Assembly (NCBI GenBank): GCA_964035545.1
Contig: OZ037773.1
Span: 6,092,251-6,156,250, forward strand
Direction: 5' to 3'
Length of the DNA: 64,000 nt
Origin: Bugula neritina
Taxonomy: Eukaryota; Bryozoa; Gymnolaemata; Cheilostomatida; Bugulidae
Position numbers and translations under genes: made by a program. The notes under the pieces were generated by a model. That model saw only the letters and a program-made list of their open reading frames with translations. It searched no databases and was not told where the DNA came from. Shown here piece after piece: positions 41,701 through 53,452 of the stretch. Position 1 is the first letter of the stretch. Each line of letters opens with the position of its first letter.

Positions 41701-44700
41701 CACCATATGTAATGCACAGCCTACAGCACGTACAATCTAAAACTAAGCATTAAGTAAGTATGAAGTCAACTAGATTACAAGTAAATAACCCCACGGCATC
41801 TGTTCAAAGTATCCACCCCTGTGAGAACCCCTAGAAGTAAGCTAATGACTCTGTATGGTGTGATACAAAAAGCAATTACGACTGGATGCTATTTATGACA
41901 TCACCAATGGCCTTTGTCAAGATTTGAGCCCTTTACCCAGCACACACTAGGTCATCACTTTAACTATTAGACCACTGCTCATCTTTCACACATGTATAAA
42001 CTCGTGAATATAGACTATAAAAAACTCAGTCTGTGTCAATCATCTGACAATCAATGTGCTGAATAGCAGGGTGCTGACACCTCAGTCAGTGGTGAGAAAG
42101 TCATGACTGACTGAGATATCAGAAGGTGTCAGCCATTAGAAAGTCATGACTGACTGAGATATCAGAGGGTGTCAGCCATTAGAAAGTCATGACTGACTGA
42201 GATATCAGAAGGTGTCAGTCAGTAGAAAGTCATGACTGACTGAGATATCAGAGGGTGTCAGCCATTAGAAAGTCATGGCTGACTGAGATATCAGAAGGTG
42301 TCAGTCAGTAGAAAGTCATATGCTAAAACAGCATTAAAACTTTTCACCAACAACTTATAGTCATCATCATATTACTAAAAAAGTAAATAACTTATATATT
42401 TATAAATATATCATAAAAAGTGTTTTACAATAAATACAATAGACCTTTCTGGAAATGTAAATAGAATATGCTTATGGGTTTCACCTTGAAAAATCGTTCC
42501 ACCAGTCTAGAGTTGCCTAACGTCATAATCACTTCATTATTTTGTATATGTTCGAGGGAGTTTGCACAGACTATCTCAGCGCTAAAATTCATATAGACAT
42601 TGTAACACACAGCACTGACAGAGTAGATAGAGTTGTGTATAGAATGTGTCATGTGACCAATAAATGATATTCATAAATGAATACTTCACAACAACTCTTT
42701 GGTTTCTATGGTAGAAATTTATGCACCAATCATTAAAATAATTATTGAACAGCATACAGCACTATATAAAATATTATTATCAATAAATATAATTTAATCT
42801 GTAAATATAATGTGACCAATAAATATGATAATAAAATCAATAAATTTATAACAATATAATTTTTAATTTAATTCAGTCAATAAATATAATCCAATAAATA
42901 GAAGTGTGGTTATCAAAATATTTATACATAACCAATTTTTTATAATGAAATTCAGGTTGACACAAAACGTAGTCATAAACCTTAACTAGAAGTTAGAGGA
43001 AAGTAGGGGCAGACACACCTGGTCTCCAACTCTGACAGCAGTTCACACATTGAGTCTATAACCGACTCCTTCAGATTCTCCTTGGGCTGATTATATTCTT
43101 CCTCGTCGTCGTCAGCTAACAGCAGTTTCTGTGTAACAACAGAGATAGATACGATATATTGCTTACTTACATTATCTGCTCTACACACCACTACCAGCTC
43201 AACTATGGTACTATACTGGAGCATCCATCAGCTTTGAAATAGCAAAATAATGCCCCAAATTAAAGTTGAAAAAAGTTAATATCTGCCGCAATATATTAGC
43301 TATAGATTACTGAAACTGAATTACTTAACTGGGAGTTGTCTTACACTATGTAATTACATTTTAGGTACTGGAAACTGTTCTATTTGTTGTATTACAACTT
43401 AGAATTATTAATACATCATTATATTACATCAGCTGGTAATTTTACCGTAAGCTGTGAATAAAGAGCTAATATTAGAAAATAATGAGCAGCCGTGGCCTAG
43501 GGGTTAGAGTGTTTGCTTAGTAAACACAAAGTCACAGTAAAGGCTGTTGGTGATGTTAGGAAGAGCATCCAGTCATAATTGCTCCTGTGCCTCATCTTAA
43601 TAAGTCCTTAGCCTGATTTAACAAAAAAACTTCCCATCAGGGGTTTCTAACAGGAATGGTGACTATAAACATGCGTGAGATTTTTAGAAAATAGTAAATA
43701 GCTGTTGGCAAGCTGCTATTGAGTTCTTAACTTATAGCCTGATAGTATATTCCTAAGTACCGCAGGTAAGAATGCTGATATATTCAGCAATGTACATAGC
43801 ATTTACCTGCAGAGACTCTTGCGTGTCTCTTTCATCAGTCTTCTCCTTTCCACTACCAGTTGATAAAAGAGTAACAATGAGCATCATTTTGCAGCTATAC
43901 AGGTTCGAACACTCAAACATCGAAATGAATAAAATTACAATAATATCGTATGCACTTATTAGCACACTATTAGCCTAGGTACTAGTCAGTAGTGGTTTCC
44001 ATGTAGATATAAATTAATATTAAAAGGCAATGACAGTATTTTATACAGCAAATACAGGATCTCATCAATCCCTTAGCATCTGGTACACAGTCAATGTTAT
44101 AACTGTGAGAGAACATTTGAAACCCAGGTTCTATGAATTACTGACAGCAAGTCTACAAGGGTGCGCCCCCCCCCCCCGCCCCTACCTTGAACAGGTCATA
44201 AATCTGCGTGATATAGGAAAATAATTAATGATTCAATTACCTGGAAAAGTGTTCATCTTTTATAATCTTCATAACTACAAACAAACCAATAGTTACAGTG
44301 ACAGCATTGAAAGAATAGAATAAGAGTGTTTCTAGTTCTACATACTCTATGATTTATATAGTTTTTACTTACACAATATACACGATACTATTTATTTATA
44401 TAACATATATTTACACTATATACTCTATACAAATGTTTCATATAACATTCATGCACACTATCTGAAAGATAACCTATTTATATGGATGTTATGGTAGCGT
44501 GCAAGCAACTTGATTTTTAACCTGCAAGTAAAACTTAATTAGAAAAGTTCTTGAACTAAAACTTCAAATTTCATGAAATTCCAGTGGAATTTAGGCATAC
44601 ACAGAGCACCGCCCCCCCCCCCCAACATAGACTGACAGAGATTCCCTAGCAAACGGCTAAGATTGATAAACCCACCTCTCCTAATCATATTACCAACAGA

Positions 44701-45559
44701 AGACTCTCTTTGACCTTTCAATAACCTTGCGCTCTGCTCCTTGACTAGATCTAAGGCTTCCCTGCAAACAGATTGTAGTATTTAGCATTATAAGACTAAG
44801 TATAAAGTTGTAATTGATACACTCATTAGTACAACAAGATTAAGATTAAATTATAAATAATATTAGAGATTTTACCAGCAGTAATTAGTATGTTCAACTT
44901 TCAAAAAACAGGGAAAACATTTACAAAATTAATAACACGGCCAAAAAAGTCTAACTGAAAACAAAAACCGATGTGTACATAGCAGGTAACTAGTGGTTAT
45001 CAGTCGGATTACCGAGCTTTCTCCCATTGGCTGTCGGAGATTTTTTGACGGAGATATTTTACGGTCTGGTATGCTGCTTCGAAGGAGCCTAGCTGGTCAC
45101 TGGAACAAGAAAAGTCGGTTACAATTGAACTGTGCTGATTCACAGCAGTAATATGCAAGTTTTCATCAATATAATGAACATGGGTATGATAATTTTTTTA
45201 GTTCATGAGTAACTACCAAATTGACTTTGAGTCTGAATGCGCATCTGCTATGTCATTTTGAATTGAATATGACAAACTGTGCTTATTCTCAATTTAAGAG
45301 AGTAACATCACTAAAATAGCACCTTAATACTTATATAGATAATTTATCATACTTTTCTATATAAACAGCAATACTAAACTGGAAACTGCAATACTTATCA
45401 AACATATAATAATGTGTTGATAAAACGATCTACAATGATAGATCACAATAATTGAAAAGAGTATAAAAGTTAAAAGAAGTATCACCTTTGCTCCATCTTC
45501 TTTAAAAATTTTAAAGCTTCATCCTGAGACATATCTTCTTGTGATGCTAGTAACTCCAT
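38726..45559 (-). CDS. EIF2B2: EIF2B2, eIF2B beta subunit
   Basis: Twelve exons in phase give 359 residues (human is 351). Exons: 45559-45486, 45099-45013, 44761-44676, 44274-44241, 43852-43807, 43128-43019, 42581-42485, 41594-41532, 40956-40823, 40192-40132, 39633-39437, 38816-38726. Family blocks in order: [115 protein letters not shown] and [14 protein letters not shown]. The subunit belongs to the regulatory core of eIF2B, the nucleotide-exchange factor for eIF2, and takes part in sensing eIF2 phosphorylation. Introns carry a 42-bp satellite, SINEs and a repeat that copies the donor of exon 11. Confidence 0.96.
39298..39440 (-). repeat. Tandem array of about 32-38 bp that contains the exon-11 donor site of EIF2B2
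   Basis: On the minus strand the genuine donor AACAT|GTAAGTGTTTAGGTGAC at 39436 is followed within 140 bp by further near-copies carrying AACATGTAAGTATTTAGGTGA (at about 39366 and 39335) and an ATATGTAAGC variant at about 39303; a fourth unit has lost the site (GCAAGT). These are decoy 5' splice sites inside the intron. Confidence 0.8.
41800..41983 (-). mobile_element. SINE copy (minus orientation)
   Basis: On the minus strand: GAGCAGTGGTCTAATAGTTA (A-box-like head), GGGCTCAAATC (B-box-like), then GGTGATGTCATAAATAGCATCC and a GGGGTTCTCACAGGGGTGG tail. Same family as 43484 and 61037. It lies in the EIF2B2 intron between exons 7 and 8. Confidence 0.7.
42098..42320. repeat. 42-bp tandem satellite with palindromic core, about 5 units
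   Basis: Units start at 42098, 42140, 42182, 42224 and 42266, plus a partial unit. Each holds the palindrome AGTCATGACT, then GACTGAGATATCAGA and GGTGTCAG. Units alternate between two subtypes (AGAAGG and AGAGGG), indicating a dimeric higher order. It lies in the EIF2B2 intron between exons 7 and 8. Confidence 0.85.
43484..43681 (+). mobile_element. tRNA-related SINE copy
   Basis: The head GAGCAGCCGTGGCCTAGGGG resembles a tRNA A box, followed by the core GGTGATGTTAGGAAGAGCATCC and a tail with CCCATCAGGGG. The GGAAGAGCATCC core is shared with 61037-61257 and with the inverted copy at 41800. It lies in the EIF2B2 intron between exons 5 and 6. Confidence 0.75.
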
Positions 45560-46194
45560 TCTTAATCAGAATATATTTGTTGCACACTCACACCGCAGTG
45601 TGTTCATTCACTTTATGCTAGAGAGACAACAAGGCTAGATTGTAGGTCTACCAGAAAACTTTTAAACCTTTTACACATACAGCTGTACATAATAAGTACA
45701 ACTATAAGTCAAGATGTTGAGTTGCTGCTAAGTGCAAGTGCAGCTAAAATCATAACTACAAGCACAACTTCAAGCAAAAGTATACAATTAGGATTACCAC
45801 GGCTTAATAATGTTTATTATAATGTAAATCTAACCTAATCGAAATACAAAATCAAGTTCAATCAGAAATGACTGTGACAACTTTGAAAACCTAAGTAAAA
45901 AATGTTTGAAACAGAAAAGGCAAGATGAAAGTTCAAAATACTGTTAAAACTAACTAACTAACATTTTTAGTTGAAAATAAACTTAAACTAAAAGATTGGT
46001 GCTGAAATACTGAATCTAAGAGTAAGACTAATAGATGTGTAAGAAAAGCTTAATTAAAATTAAAATAAAAACTAAAAGCTTAAAGTTAATACTAATAGAG
46101 TAAATCAGTAATAGTAATACTAATACTAATAGTGTCTATTAATTCAATCAATTAAATTCAATATATCTAGTCTATAAGTAAAATATGTTATATT

Positions 46195-46320
46195 ACTATG
46201 ACTATGAGTATGAGTATGACTATGAGTATCAGCATGAGTATGACTGTAAGCATTACTATTAAAGTATGAGTATGAGTATCACTATCACGTTCAAGTTGAA
46301 GCTCAACTTCAAGTATGAAC
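46195..46320. repeat. Degenerate hexamer array (GAGTAT/GACTAT)n
   Basis: Six-base spaced TATGAG/TATGAC units, the same class as the array at 28640-29480. Confidence 0.7.
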
Positions 46321-46569
46321 TTGAAGTATCATCATGAAGTCATGATCATGATCATCATCATGATCATCATGCCCTTGCCAAGCCCAATGCAAGTGTCATA
46401 AACTAAAACTATAGCAATAGCATTTTTGATTGCAAATCCCATATTCATGTTGAATGAATAATTGCTATTCACTATTATCAAATCCATTACTTTTACTAAT
46501 GGTAATACTAATATTACTACTAGTACTACAATTATATATAGCAACATACTCATACTGATATTGATAATG

Positions 46570-46740
46570 TTACAGTGAATGACATAATAAATTTTCATTC
46601 GACAACGTGCCCATTTATTACACATGGCATTGATCTCTTTAGTGTACTCACATTCGTTCAATTTGTATTTATAAAGAGAACAGGGAGGCACCTTTTAGCG
46701 ATCAACTCTAGAGGGACAACTCCATTAAATCTAAGCAATA
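46570..46740 (-). pseudogene. LINE reverse transcriptase C-terminal scrap
   Basis: The minus strand reads NGVVPLELIAKRCLPVLF and, after a stop, SMPCVINGHVVE and KFIMSF. This resembles the KCLPVLLYG...LDFVVNR.FMK segment after the RT domain of non-LTR elements. It is short and broken. Confidence 0.4.
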
Positions 46741-47409
46741 ATTAATTGTTGTAAATAAATTATCACCTCAATAATGATTGATACAACATCCCATCCCTCT
46801 GAACTTTCATTGCTACATGGCAATTATTGATTTCCAATTAACTAAAATTTTAGCTTAAGTGTGTTGCCAAAGTTCAATATCTTGTGCACTAAACTCGGTC
46901 TACATTTTGTCATAATAAAGCAGAATATTTTTTCCATTTCATAGCCACACTAAAAGTTTTAGCACAATAATTGGTATATAATTCTGAAATGAAGCTGCAT
47001 TGGAAATTAGTTTTTGTGCAATAATAAAATTAATGTTACTATTAAAAACCTTGAAGTCATAAAGACCTGGTTTTTTAACAAGTTTATTGGTTTGCATGTA
47101 TTTATATATTCATCACACAGTATCTCCACATTAGCTGATAAATTAAATTACATAAATGTATGTGTAGGTTAAGAAAAGTATGGCAAGAAATATCATAACT
47201 TCTTATTTTGAATAAGAAGTACAGCTGACTGAGCAAAAACATTAAGTGAAAGTACAAACTGGAAGTATTGTTACAATATCATTTAATTAGCAAGCTATTA
47301 AAATTTTAAGGATTGAGTTCCCCCAAACTATTAGGATTTAATCCATGTATGAAAAAGCTAATAATTATTGAAAAATGGTGCGGGTGGGAGTGAGCTATTT
47401 CGTTTCCAT

Positions 47410-50073
47410 TCAGTTTGCTTTCATTGCTCTGTGAAGCAATTTTTCCTTTTTTCTGCTTGCTTTCTTTAGAGACTTTTTTTCGCTTAGACGATTAAATTTT
47501 CTTTTGTTGGCTTGTTTTGAATCGATAGGAGTTGTGCTCTCAACTTTAAAGCTTTTTTGGAGTCGTCTTTTGTTTCCCTTGCGTTTATTTACCAGGAGCT
47601 TTGGGCTAACAGTCGACTGATGAGTAGACAACTCCACAGCAGAAGATGGAATCTCGCAGTCACCCCGGTGGTTCACACGGATTTTTTCATCTGATGTACA
47701 GGAAGCCACTTTTAAATGACATCTGCCAATAGGAAAACGCCTTATGATAACATACAGTTCATAACAAAGTTATATATAATTTTACTGTGTGGACAGTACT
47801 GCAAAATTTCAACAATCTTCTATGCAGAATTTTCAGGGTTTACCTGGAACCAAATTGTTGCTAAATTTTCTGCTTGACTTTCTATTCAAACTTACGTTAT
47901 GCATAATGAGCTAATGCATCATTTATAAAATATATTATATGCTAAGTAATGTATATAATATTGATATAGTGTGCACGTGTGTGTGTGTGTGCACGTGTGT
48001 GTGTGCACGTGTGTGTGTGCACGTGTGTGTGTGCACGTGTGTGTGTGCGCGCGTGTGTGTGTGCGCGCGTGTGTGTGTGCGCGCGTGCGTGTGTGCGCGC
48101 GTGCGCGTGTGCGCGCGTGCGCGCGTGCGCGCGTGCGCGCGTGCGCGCGTGCGCGCGTGTGCGTGTGTGCGTGTGTGCGTGTGTGCGTGTGTGCGTGTGT
48201 GCGTGTGTGCGTGTGTGCGTGTGTGCGTGTGTGCGTGTGTGTGTGTGTGTCTGTTTGTGTGTGGTATGTGTGGCGTGTGCACGTGTGTGCTAAAAAGTTT
48301 GTCAAATAACTTCCTGTTTGGATGAGATAATAGACTTGAAGCATAAATAGACTGGGCCTACCGTGAAGGGTAGGTCACCCCATCTGACCCGCACACTCTC
48401 TGTTTCTTTCCAGCTCCACGGCTAACAAACTGCTTACAGAGATCAACAGAAGGACATCTGCACACAGGCAGACCTTGGATGTTGAGAACACACATCTTTT
48501 TCTTGGGACACACCATCTCTCCACAGACTTCATCTAGAATATTCTTTCAGTTTTACATTTAAACATAGATTCAGCTATATAATATTATAAGTTCTATAAA
48601 CTTCAGATAGATGCTCAAGTTTAAACATAGACTCAGCTATACTTAGTTGCAGGCGAGTAATATTATGGCTATAAAAATTATGAAGATAAAAGCTAAAACT
48701 GTGTGCTCTGAGGCTATGTTTGTCTTTATTATGATTTACAGCTAAGTAAATTGTCATGGGCTGTAGATAGTTAAGTTTAACAATTTGAGTTTGAGGGCTG
48801 ACAATTCCTTATTCAGTTTTTAATTTAATATTGTGTAATAACAGTCATACTGTAGTACAGCCATTTATCACAGGACTAAAGTTAAAATAGTGAAACCAGA
48901 GATATTTATACGCTACATGTGTGAATGTATAATATGCAAAGAAGCAGCTACATGCTGAAATTAAAGCCACCCATGTACTTTAAGAACAAAGGCTAGCCAT
49001 TCTTTTACAACTATAAAATAATTAGCATATTTTCTCACACCCAACACAACAGTTGTTGAACCAAACCAGCTGCTTACACCAGTAAGTAAAATTCTATAAA
49101 TACATAACCAAAATAGTTTTACTGGTCATTAAATTACTAATATGCATACTAAATACTCCATATTTACATTGCACAATGCAGCTTATCATAATATTTTTAC
49201 CATAATTTACACAACTTTCACAGTTTATTAGGTTGTATTATAAACAATTAGTTCAATTTGTTTTAAATAGCTGAGGTAAAAAAAAGTTTATCAGCCAGCT
49301 GTATAATTTTCCATGAATATTAAATAACTGTAACCAAAAATATCGTAGCCTATGTCTGAACATATCTGTCAATAGAAAAGTGTCTTGTCCTTTGTTAATT
49401 TTCATGCTGCTAACAAAATTGGTAGGGGCGTTACTCACTCACCCCGTTTATCTGGAGATATGGTGGTAGTAACTGGTCTAATGTCACATTTCTTGCAGCA
49501 GCCACATCTATAGGTGACGATATACTGTTGTGCTGGACACTGACTCAGCTGTAGAAGGTCAAAGAATTCATACAGTACACTGATAATAATATGAAGAGTC
49601 TCTAAAACTGATTATTATAATGGGTGTTCAAATACTTACTTCTATTGTAACTTACTCCTGCTATCTAATTATTTATCATTTTGCTACTTCCACTTAAATA
49701 AACTTACATGGGTTTATAGTCGCCATTCCTGTAAGAAACCCTTTTTCAAGTAAGCTAAGGAATTATTTTCTATATTGTGACACAACAGCCATTATGACAT
49801 CACCATCCCCTTTGATAAGTATTTACCCCTATTGTGACTTACTCTTGTAATCTGAATATACTTACTCCTATTGTTACTATCTAAATACTTACCCCAATTG
49901 CTACTTACTTTTGCCATCTGAAAACTTACCCCTATTGGTCCTACGTTTGGACACTTTTCGGGCTCACAAATCTCTGGACAAACTTCATTGGTCGCGGAGT
50001 CTCGGAGCCTAGCGAGAGCACACCTGGATATCAGCAACAGCAGACAGGAAGTGAGAACTGCGTGGTGCCACAT
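47410..50073 (-). CDS. Secreted IGFBP-N-like/Kazal protein with basic tail
   Basis: Four exons, 50073-49930, 49548-49443, 48533-48362 and 47722-47410, join in phase to 244 residues. The signal peptide is MWHHAVLTSCLLLLISRCALA (residues 1-21). A Cys-rich module follows (VCPEICEPEKC, then RCGCCKKC, which matches the GCGCCxxC core of IGFBP N-domains). After a short Thr-rich linker come CGEMVCPKKKMC and a Kazal domain (CRCPSVDLCKQF, VCGSDGVTYPSRCHLKVASC, and HRGDC as last Cys). The final 75 residues are strongly basic (KRKGNKRRLQK, SRKKEKLLHR) and could bind heparan sulfate. This domain order recalls IGFBP-related and KAZALD1-type extracellular modulators, but the Ig domain of those proteins is absent. 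The Kazal exon is split from its last half by an intron filled with GT/GC repeat. Confidence 0.85.
47971..48255. repeat. Alternating purine-pyrimidine (GT/GC) microsatellite, about 285 bp
   Basis: Uninterrupted alternation of G with T or C. The unit changes along the tract: TGCACG blocks at the left, GCGCGC blocks in the middle (48045-48160), GTGTGTGC 8-mers on the right. It lies in an intron of the Kazal gene. Such tracts favour Z-DNA. Confidence 0.92.
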
Positions 50074-50158
50074 TTTCAATGAAGTCTCCAGCTAACACCT
50101 TAAAGTAATAAAGCTTTGATTCCACAATTCATGAGAGAACAACTCTATAACCTCTTTA

Positions 50159-50312
50159 AGTGCAGTAGTTAAGAAATTGAGATAGCCTAAGTTCTTCAAT
50201 TTTTTTAATAAATTTTGCCTTGGATTGAAAATGTTGTGAGAAAATAACTTTTGGTGCTACATTTCTAATCTAGAACACAGGCTTTTCACAATTTCTCCAT
50301 TACTGTACCTAC
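50159..50312. mobile_element. MITE copy 2
   Basis: Left end GTGCAGTAGTTAAGAAATTGAG, right end CAATTTCTCCATTACTGTACCT. The interior, with TTCTAATCTAGAACACAGGC, matches copies 3 and 4. Confidence 0.75.
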
Positions 50313-51640
50313 TTCCTCCATGTTTCCATATTTCATGGATTCAAATTCTTGCTGAGCTAAATGCTCAATAAATGTTAGATTAAATGTCATTCTAATATAA
50401 TGTCATAACAATAACTTAAAAAGATATATTACAATACGAATTACAGAACAAAACAAAACTCAACTCAAACATTCAGCTATTAGTTCTAAAAACTTATGGT
50501 GACAAACTTCAAATTATATTCACCCTAAAAGCTATAAAATAGAACAAATAACTTCATTTGCCACAAAGCATGCTGACTTTGTTATGATAAGTATGACCTA
50601 TAGGCATGTGGTATTAGTCCTAATCTTAAACTGTACACCAGTAACTAATGGCTAAAGCAAACTCCAGCTATTTGTCACAACATTGTCATTATTCTTTCTC
50701 CAATGACTAAACTTGACTAGTGAAAATAGGTGCGCTGAAAAGAAGTCATTTTCAGCGACCAGTTTAGCTTTCATCTGATGGTTCTAGTAAAAGAGTTTGC
50801 AAAATTGTCAAGTCAGACTGAAGTTGGACTTGAAAAGTAAATTCTAACAGAAGAATAGCTTATTTACTAAATGCACAACACCAATCATGAGTTCAAAATG
50901 GTTTGCGTTTCATTGGTTTCAAATTGATGTTTTTAGTTACTGCAGGCTAAAGTACACCCAATGTCCTGGCCTGAGCCATTCTGCTAGGGTGAGTGAGGTT
51001 ACCAGCTCTGTGGGCATAAGTGAAACACAGTGAGTTAGTCATGCCCTAGGCAGACAACACTCCAGCATTTCCAATCAACAAGTACTTTTTGGCTAAAACC
51101 TCGTAATTACAAAACCATTTCTTAGGGTTAGCAGAGAACATGTCAAGCACTTGATTTGACAGGTCAGTCACTTGGCATGAGTAAAGCTTCAACAACTTTA
51201 ACACCCACTTCTATTGTTTCAAAACTTTTGTTTGGTTTTATTACTCATTTGATGACTGGCTGCAGTTAGCAGTAGCTCATGCCACCGCAGGTTGGTCTGC
51301 TAATACTCCTACTAAAGGAGATCTGCCCCTGCCACCCTCAAATGGTTGAACTGACACTTTAATTAACTTACAGCAACCAGATATTCAATTATCATTTTAC
51401 TAAAAACGTCATTAAACATACATGACTGGTATAAAATGAACACTCATCATTTTCAACAGATATGATTTGAGATCACTTTTTTAGCAAAAAGCCTCCATGT
51501 ATACGTATAATTTGTTGTTGATGATTGAAAGGAAGCTCACTGATTTCTAGCAACAGACTTTCATTTGCATGCAGCAACAGAGAAAATTTATTAGCATAAG
51601 ATTTTGTTATGTGGTTAATGAATATTATAGTATATGCCAC

Positions 51641-51730
51641 ATGTTGAAATTTTTTGTGACAACATAAATTCTCTTGCTATATATCTTATCTAGAACACAG
51701 GCTTTTTAATTTCTCCATTGCTGCAGCTAA
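51641..51730. mobile_element. MITE copy 3, partial
   Basis: It keeps the right half, including CTAGAACACAGGCTTTTTAA and ATTTCTCCATTGCTGCAG. A piece resembling the left half (AGCCTAAATTTCTAAACTTG) lies at 51791-51845. Confidence 0.6.
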
Positions 51731-51968
51731 TATAACCTCCAGAGTTTTCAGCAAAATATCAACATAATAGAGAAGATGTTGACAATTAGCTCAGCCTAAA
51801 TTTCTAAACTTGGTTTGAGGGTTTGAGTGTGAGTATTATAACTTCTCAACACAACCCGCCCTCCCCCCACTCACTAAAAAGACCTGAAACTTTGCACCAG
51901 CCCTTAGTATAACTTGGAAAAGCTTTTTTATATATACTGAAAGAAATTAATGCTTCAATAATAAATAA

Positions 51969-53452
51969 TTAAATTCCTTGAAATTCTTTCACTAAAACTG
52001 TTCTGCTTCTACCTAGTGAAACCGTGCATTCTAGCTCTAGTTCTACAGCTTTGTCTGAAATGAGCTGAGGGTGGGGTATTAAGCTCTCCACTGTGGCACA
52101 GTAGAGCCTATTTAAAGTACATCTGGCGTACAGCTGTGAACCAACTTCTAGACTTAGCACACTGCTGCATATAATAACTTTCTATAATTAATAAAATCTA
52201 TGGCAGTGTATAATAATTAACATAAATCTATTGCAGGCTCATTGCATTTGATATAACTGTTGTTTATTATAAGGTAAACAGGTTCTAAAGACCATTTAGT
52301 AAACAGAAAGTATTAACTGTTGATAGATAGATTTACGAAGAATAATCTGGAATAAGCATCCAATGTACTTCTGAATTTAGGACAATGTTTCTAGTATGAA
52401 GCCGACATGATTGGGTTTGGTTCTAATGAAAATAGGTATTCCAGTTTTCATGTTTTTGCTTTGCTTCATTATGAGTAAACTTAAAGACAATGAAACATTT
52501 AAATTATTTTGCAGTGTTACCTCTACCCCAGCACACACAAACACACTGTTTCCCTGTGAGTTTCTGTTATTTAACAACTACAGTGTAAGTGTGAAACTAA
52601 ATGCATGAAAATAAAAGAAATTCATAAAAGTTTCAATTTTTAGGTCAAAATTATTATAATTACAATGTTGCATTTGCTTTCAACTGAATAGTTCTGCTGA
52701 TAATGAAGATGGCTACAAGTATTAGTATACAATAGACTAATAGTTTGTAGGACCAAGTATCCTAGTTATAGGAAAGAAAATCTAAGGACACAAAATTATT
52801 ATAACAGATATTAAAAACATGTATAATTTTAGTTTTACTAATGGTCTATATTAACTGTACATGCAGAATGTTTTTCAAAAGTAATATTAACAAAAATAGA
52901 TGGTATCACCTCAAAGTTGAAAAAATGAAAAGTTTTTCAATCACTCAAAGTCAATATGAATATGAAGACCCACTCTAACTTTGACCATAACTTACATTCA
53001 CATTGTTCAATTTGGCGTTAACTAACTTGTAGTTGTTAGAATTGTTTTTGTAGTCAATGGAAACTGAAATATTTAGAAATTTTAAACCAACTTTCTTAAG
53101 CTCAAGTGGAGGAACTAAAAGGCCTACAATCAAAATAATAATATAAATATTATACTGATCACTTGATGGTGATAATTAAATTTAATGGCAGTTCTACTTT
53201 CTAGGTATAACTATATAATATTTATAACAATATGTTTAACACTATAACTGCCTAGTTTCCCAGTGTGTACTCACAAACTTGTGATAAAAGCTGTCACTAA
53301 GTACAGCTGTGGAGACGTATTGAAACACTACTCACCCACTTCCCTAGTAAACTTTGAATATTCAAGCAACCTTTGCCTGCCTCCTACTGCATTTCCTTTT
53401 GATAAGTTTATAGCCTGCCGACCAAGCTTATATCTATTCCACAAGGTTTTAG
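51969..53452 (-). CDS. Exons of an unrecognised minus-strand gene
   Basis: Two exons fit together in phase: 53452-53336 (KTLWNRYKLGRQAINLSKGN..., donor GTGAGT) and 53123-52996 (LLVPPLELKKVGLKFLNISV..., donor GTAAGT). Two further stretches are open in a compatible direction: 52577-52377 (acceptor CTGTAG, NNRNSQGNSVFVCAGVEVTL, end uncertain) and a possible last exon 52161-51969 (SLEVGSQLYARCTLNRLYC..., stop at 51969). The 5' exon with the start codon is not found. I do not recognise the protein. Splice-site quality and phase support the first two exons; the other two are tentative. Confidence 0.4.

Larger units (their letters stand above)
45560..47409. other. Intergenic with repeats and a LINE scrap
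   Basis: It contains a degenerate hexamer tract (46195-46320), an ATC-rich palindromic run (46326-46372) and a LINE-type fragment (46570-46740). The open frame at 46332-46691 is a shadow of these. No host gene is seen. Confidence 0.55.
50074..51968. other. Intergenic with MITE copies
   Basis: Apart from the MITE copy at 50159-50312 and split pieces at 51641-51730 and 51791-51845, I see no gene or ordered repeat. Confidence 0.55.

Noticed and set aside
47919-48344. Five long overlapping frames of His/Thr/Arg or Cys/Val
   Set aside because: They are translations of the GT/GC repeat in all frames, with no start context or splice support.
52996-53452. ATP synthase subunit g (ATP5MG)
   Set aside because: RLLEYSKFTREVGLLVPP resembles its RL..Y.K.EL.PP block, but the conserved membrane C-terminus with GxxxG is not found downstream. 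The likeness is too short.
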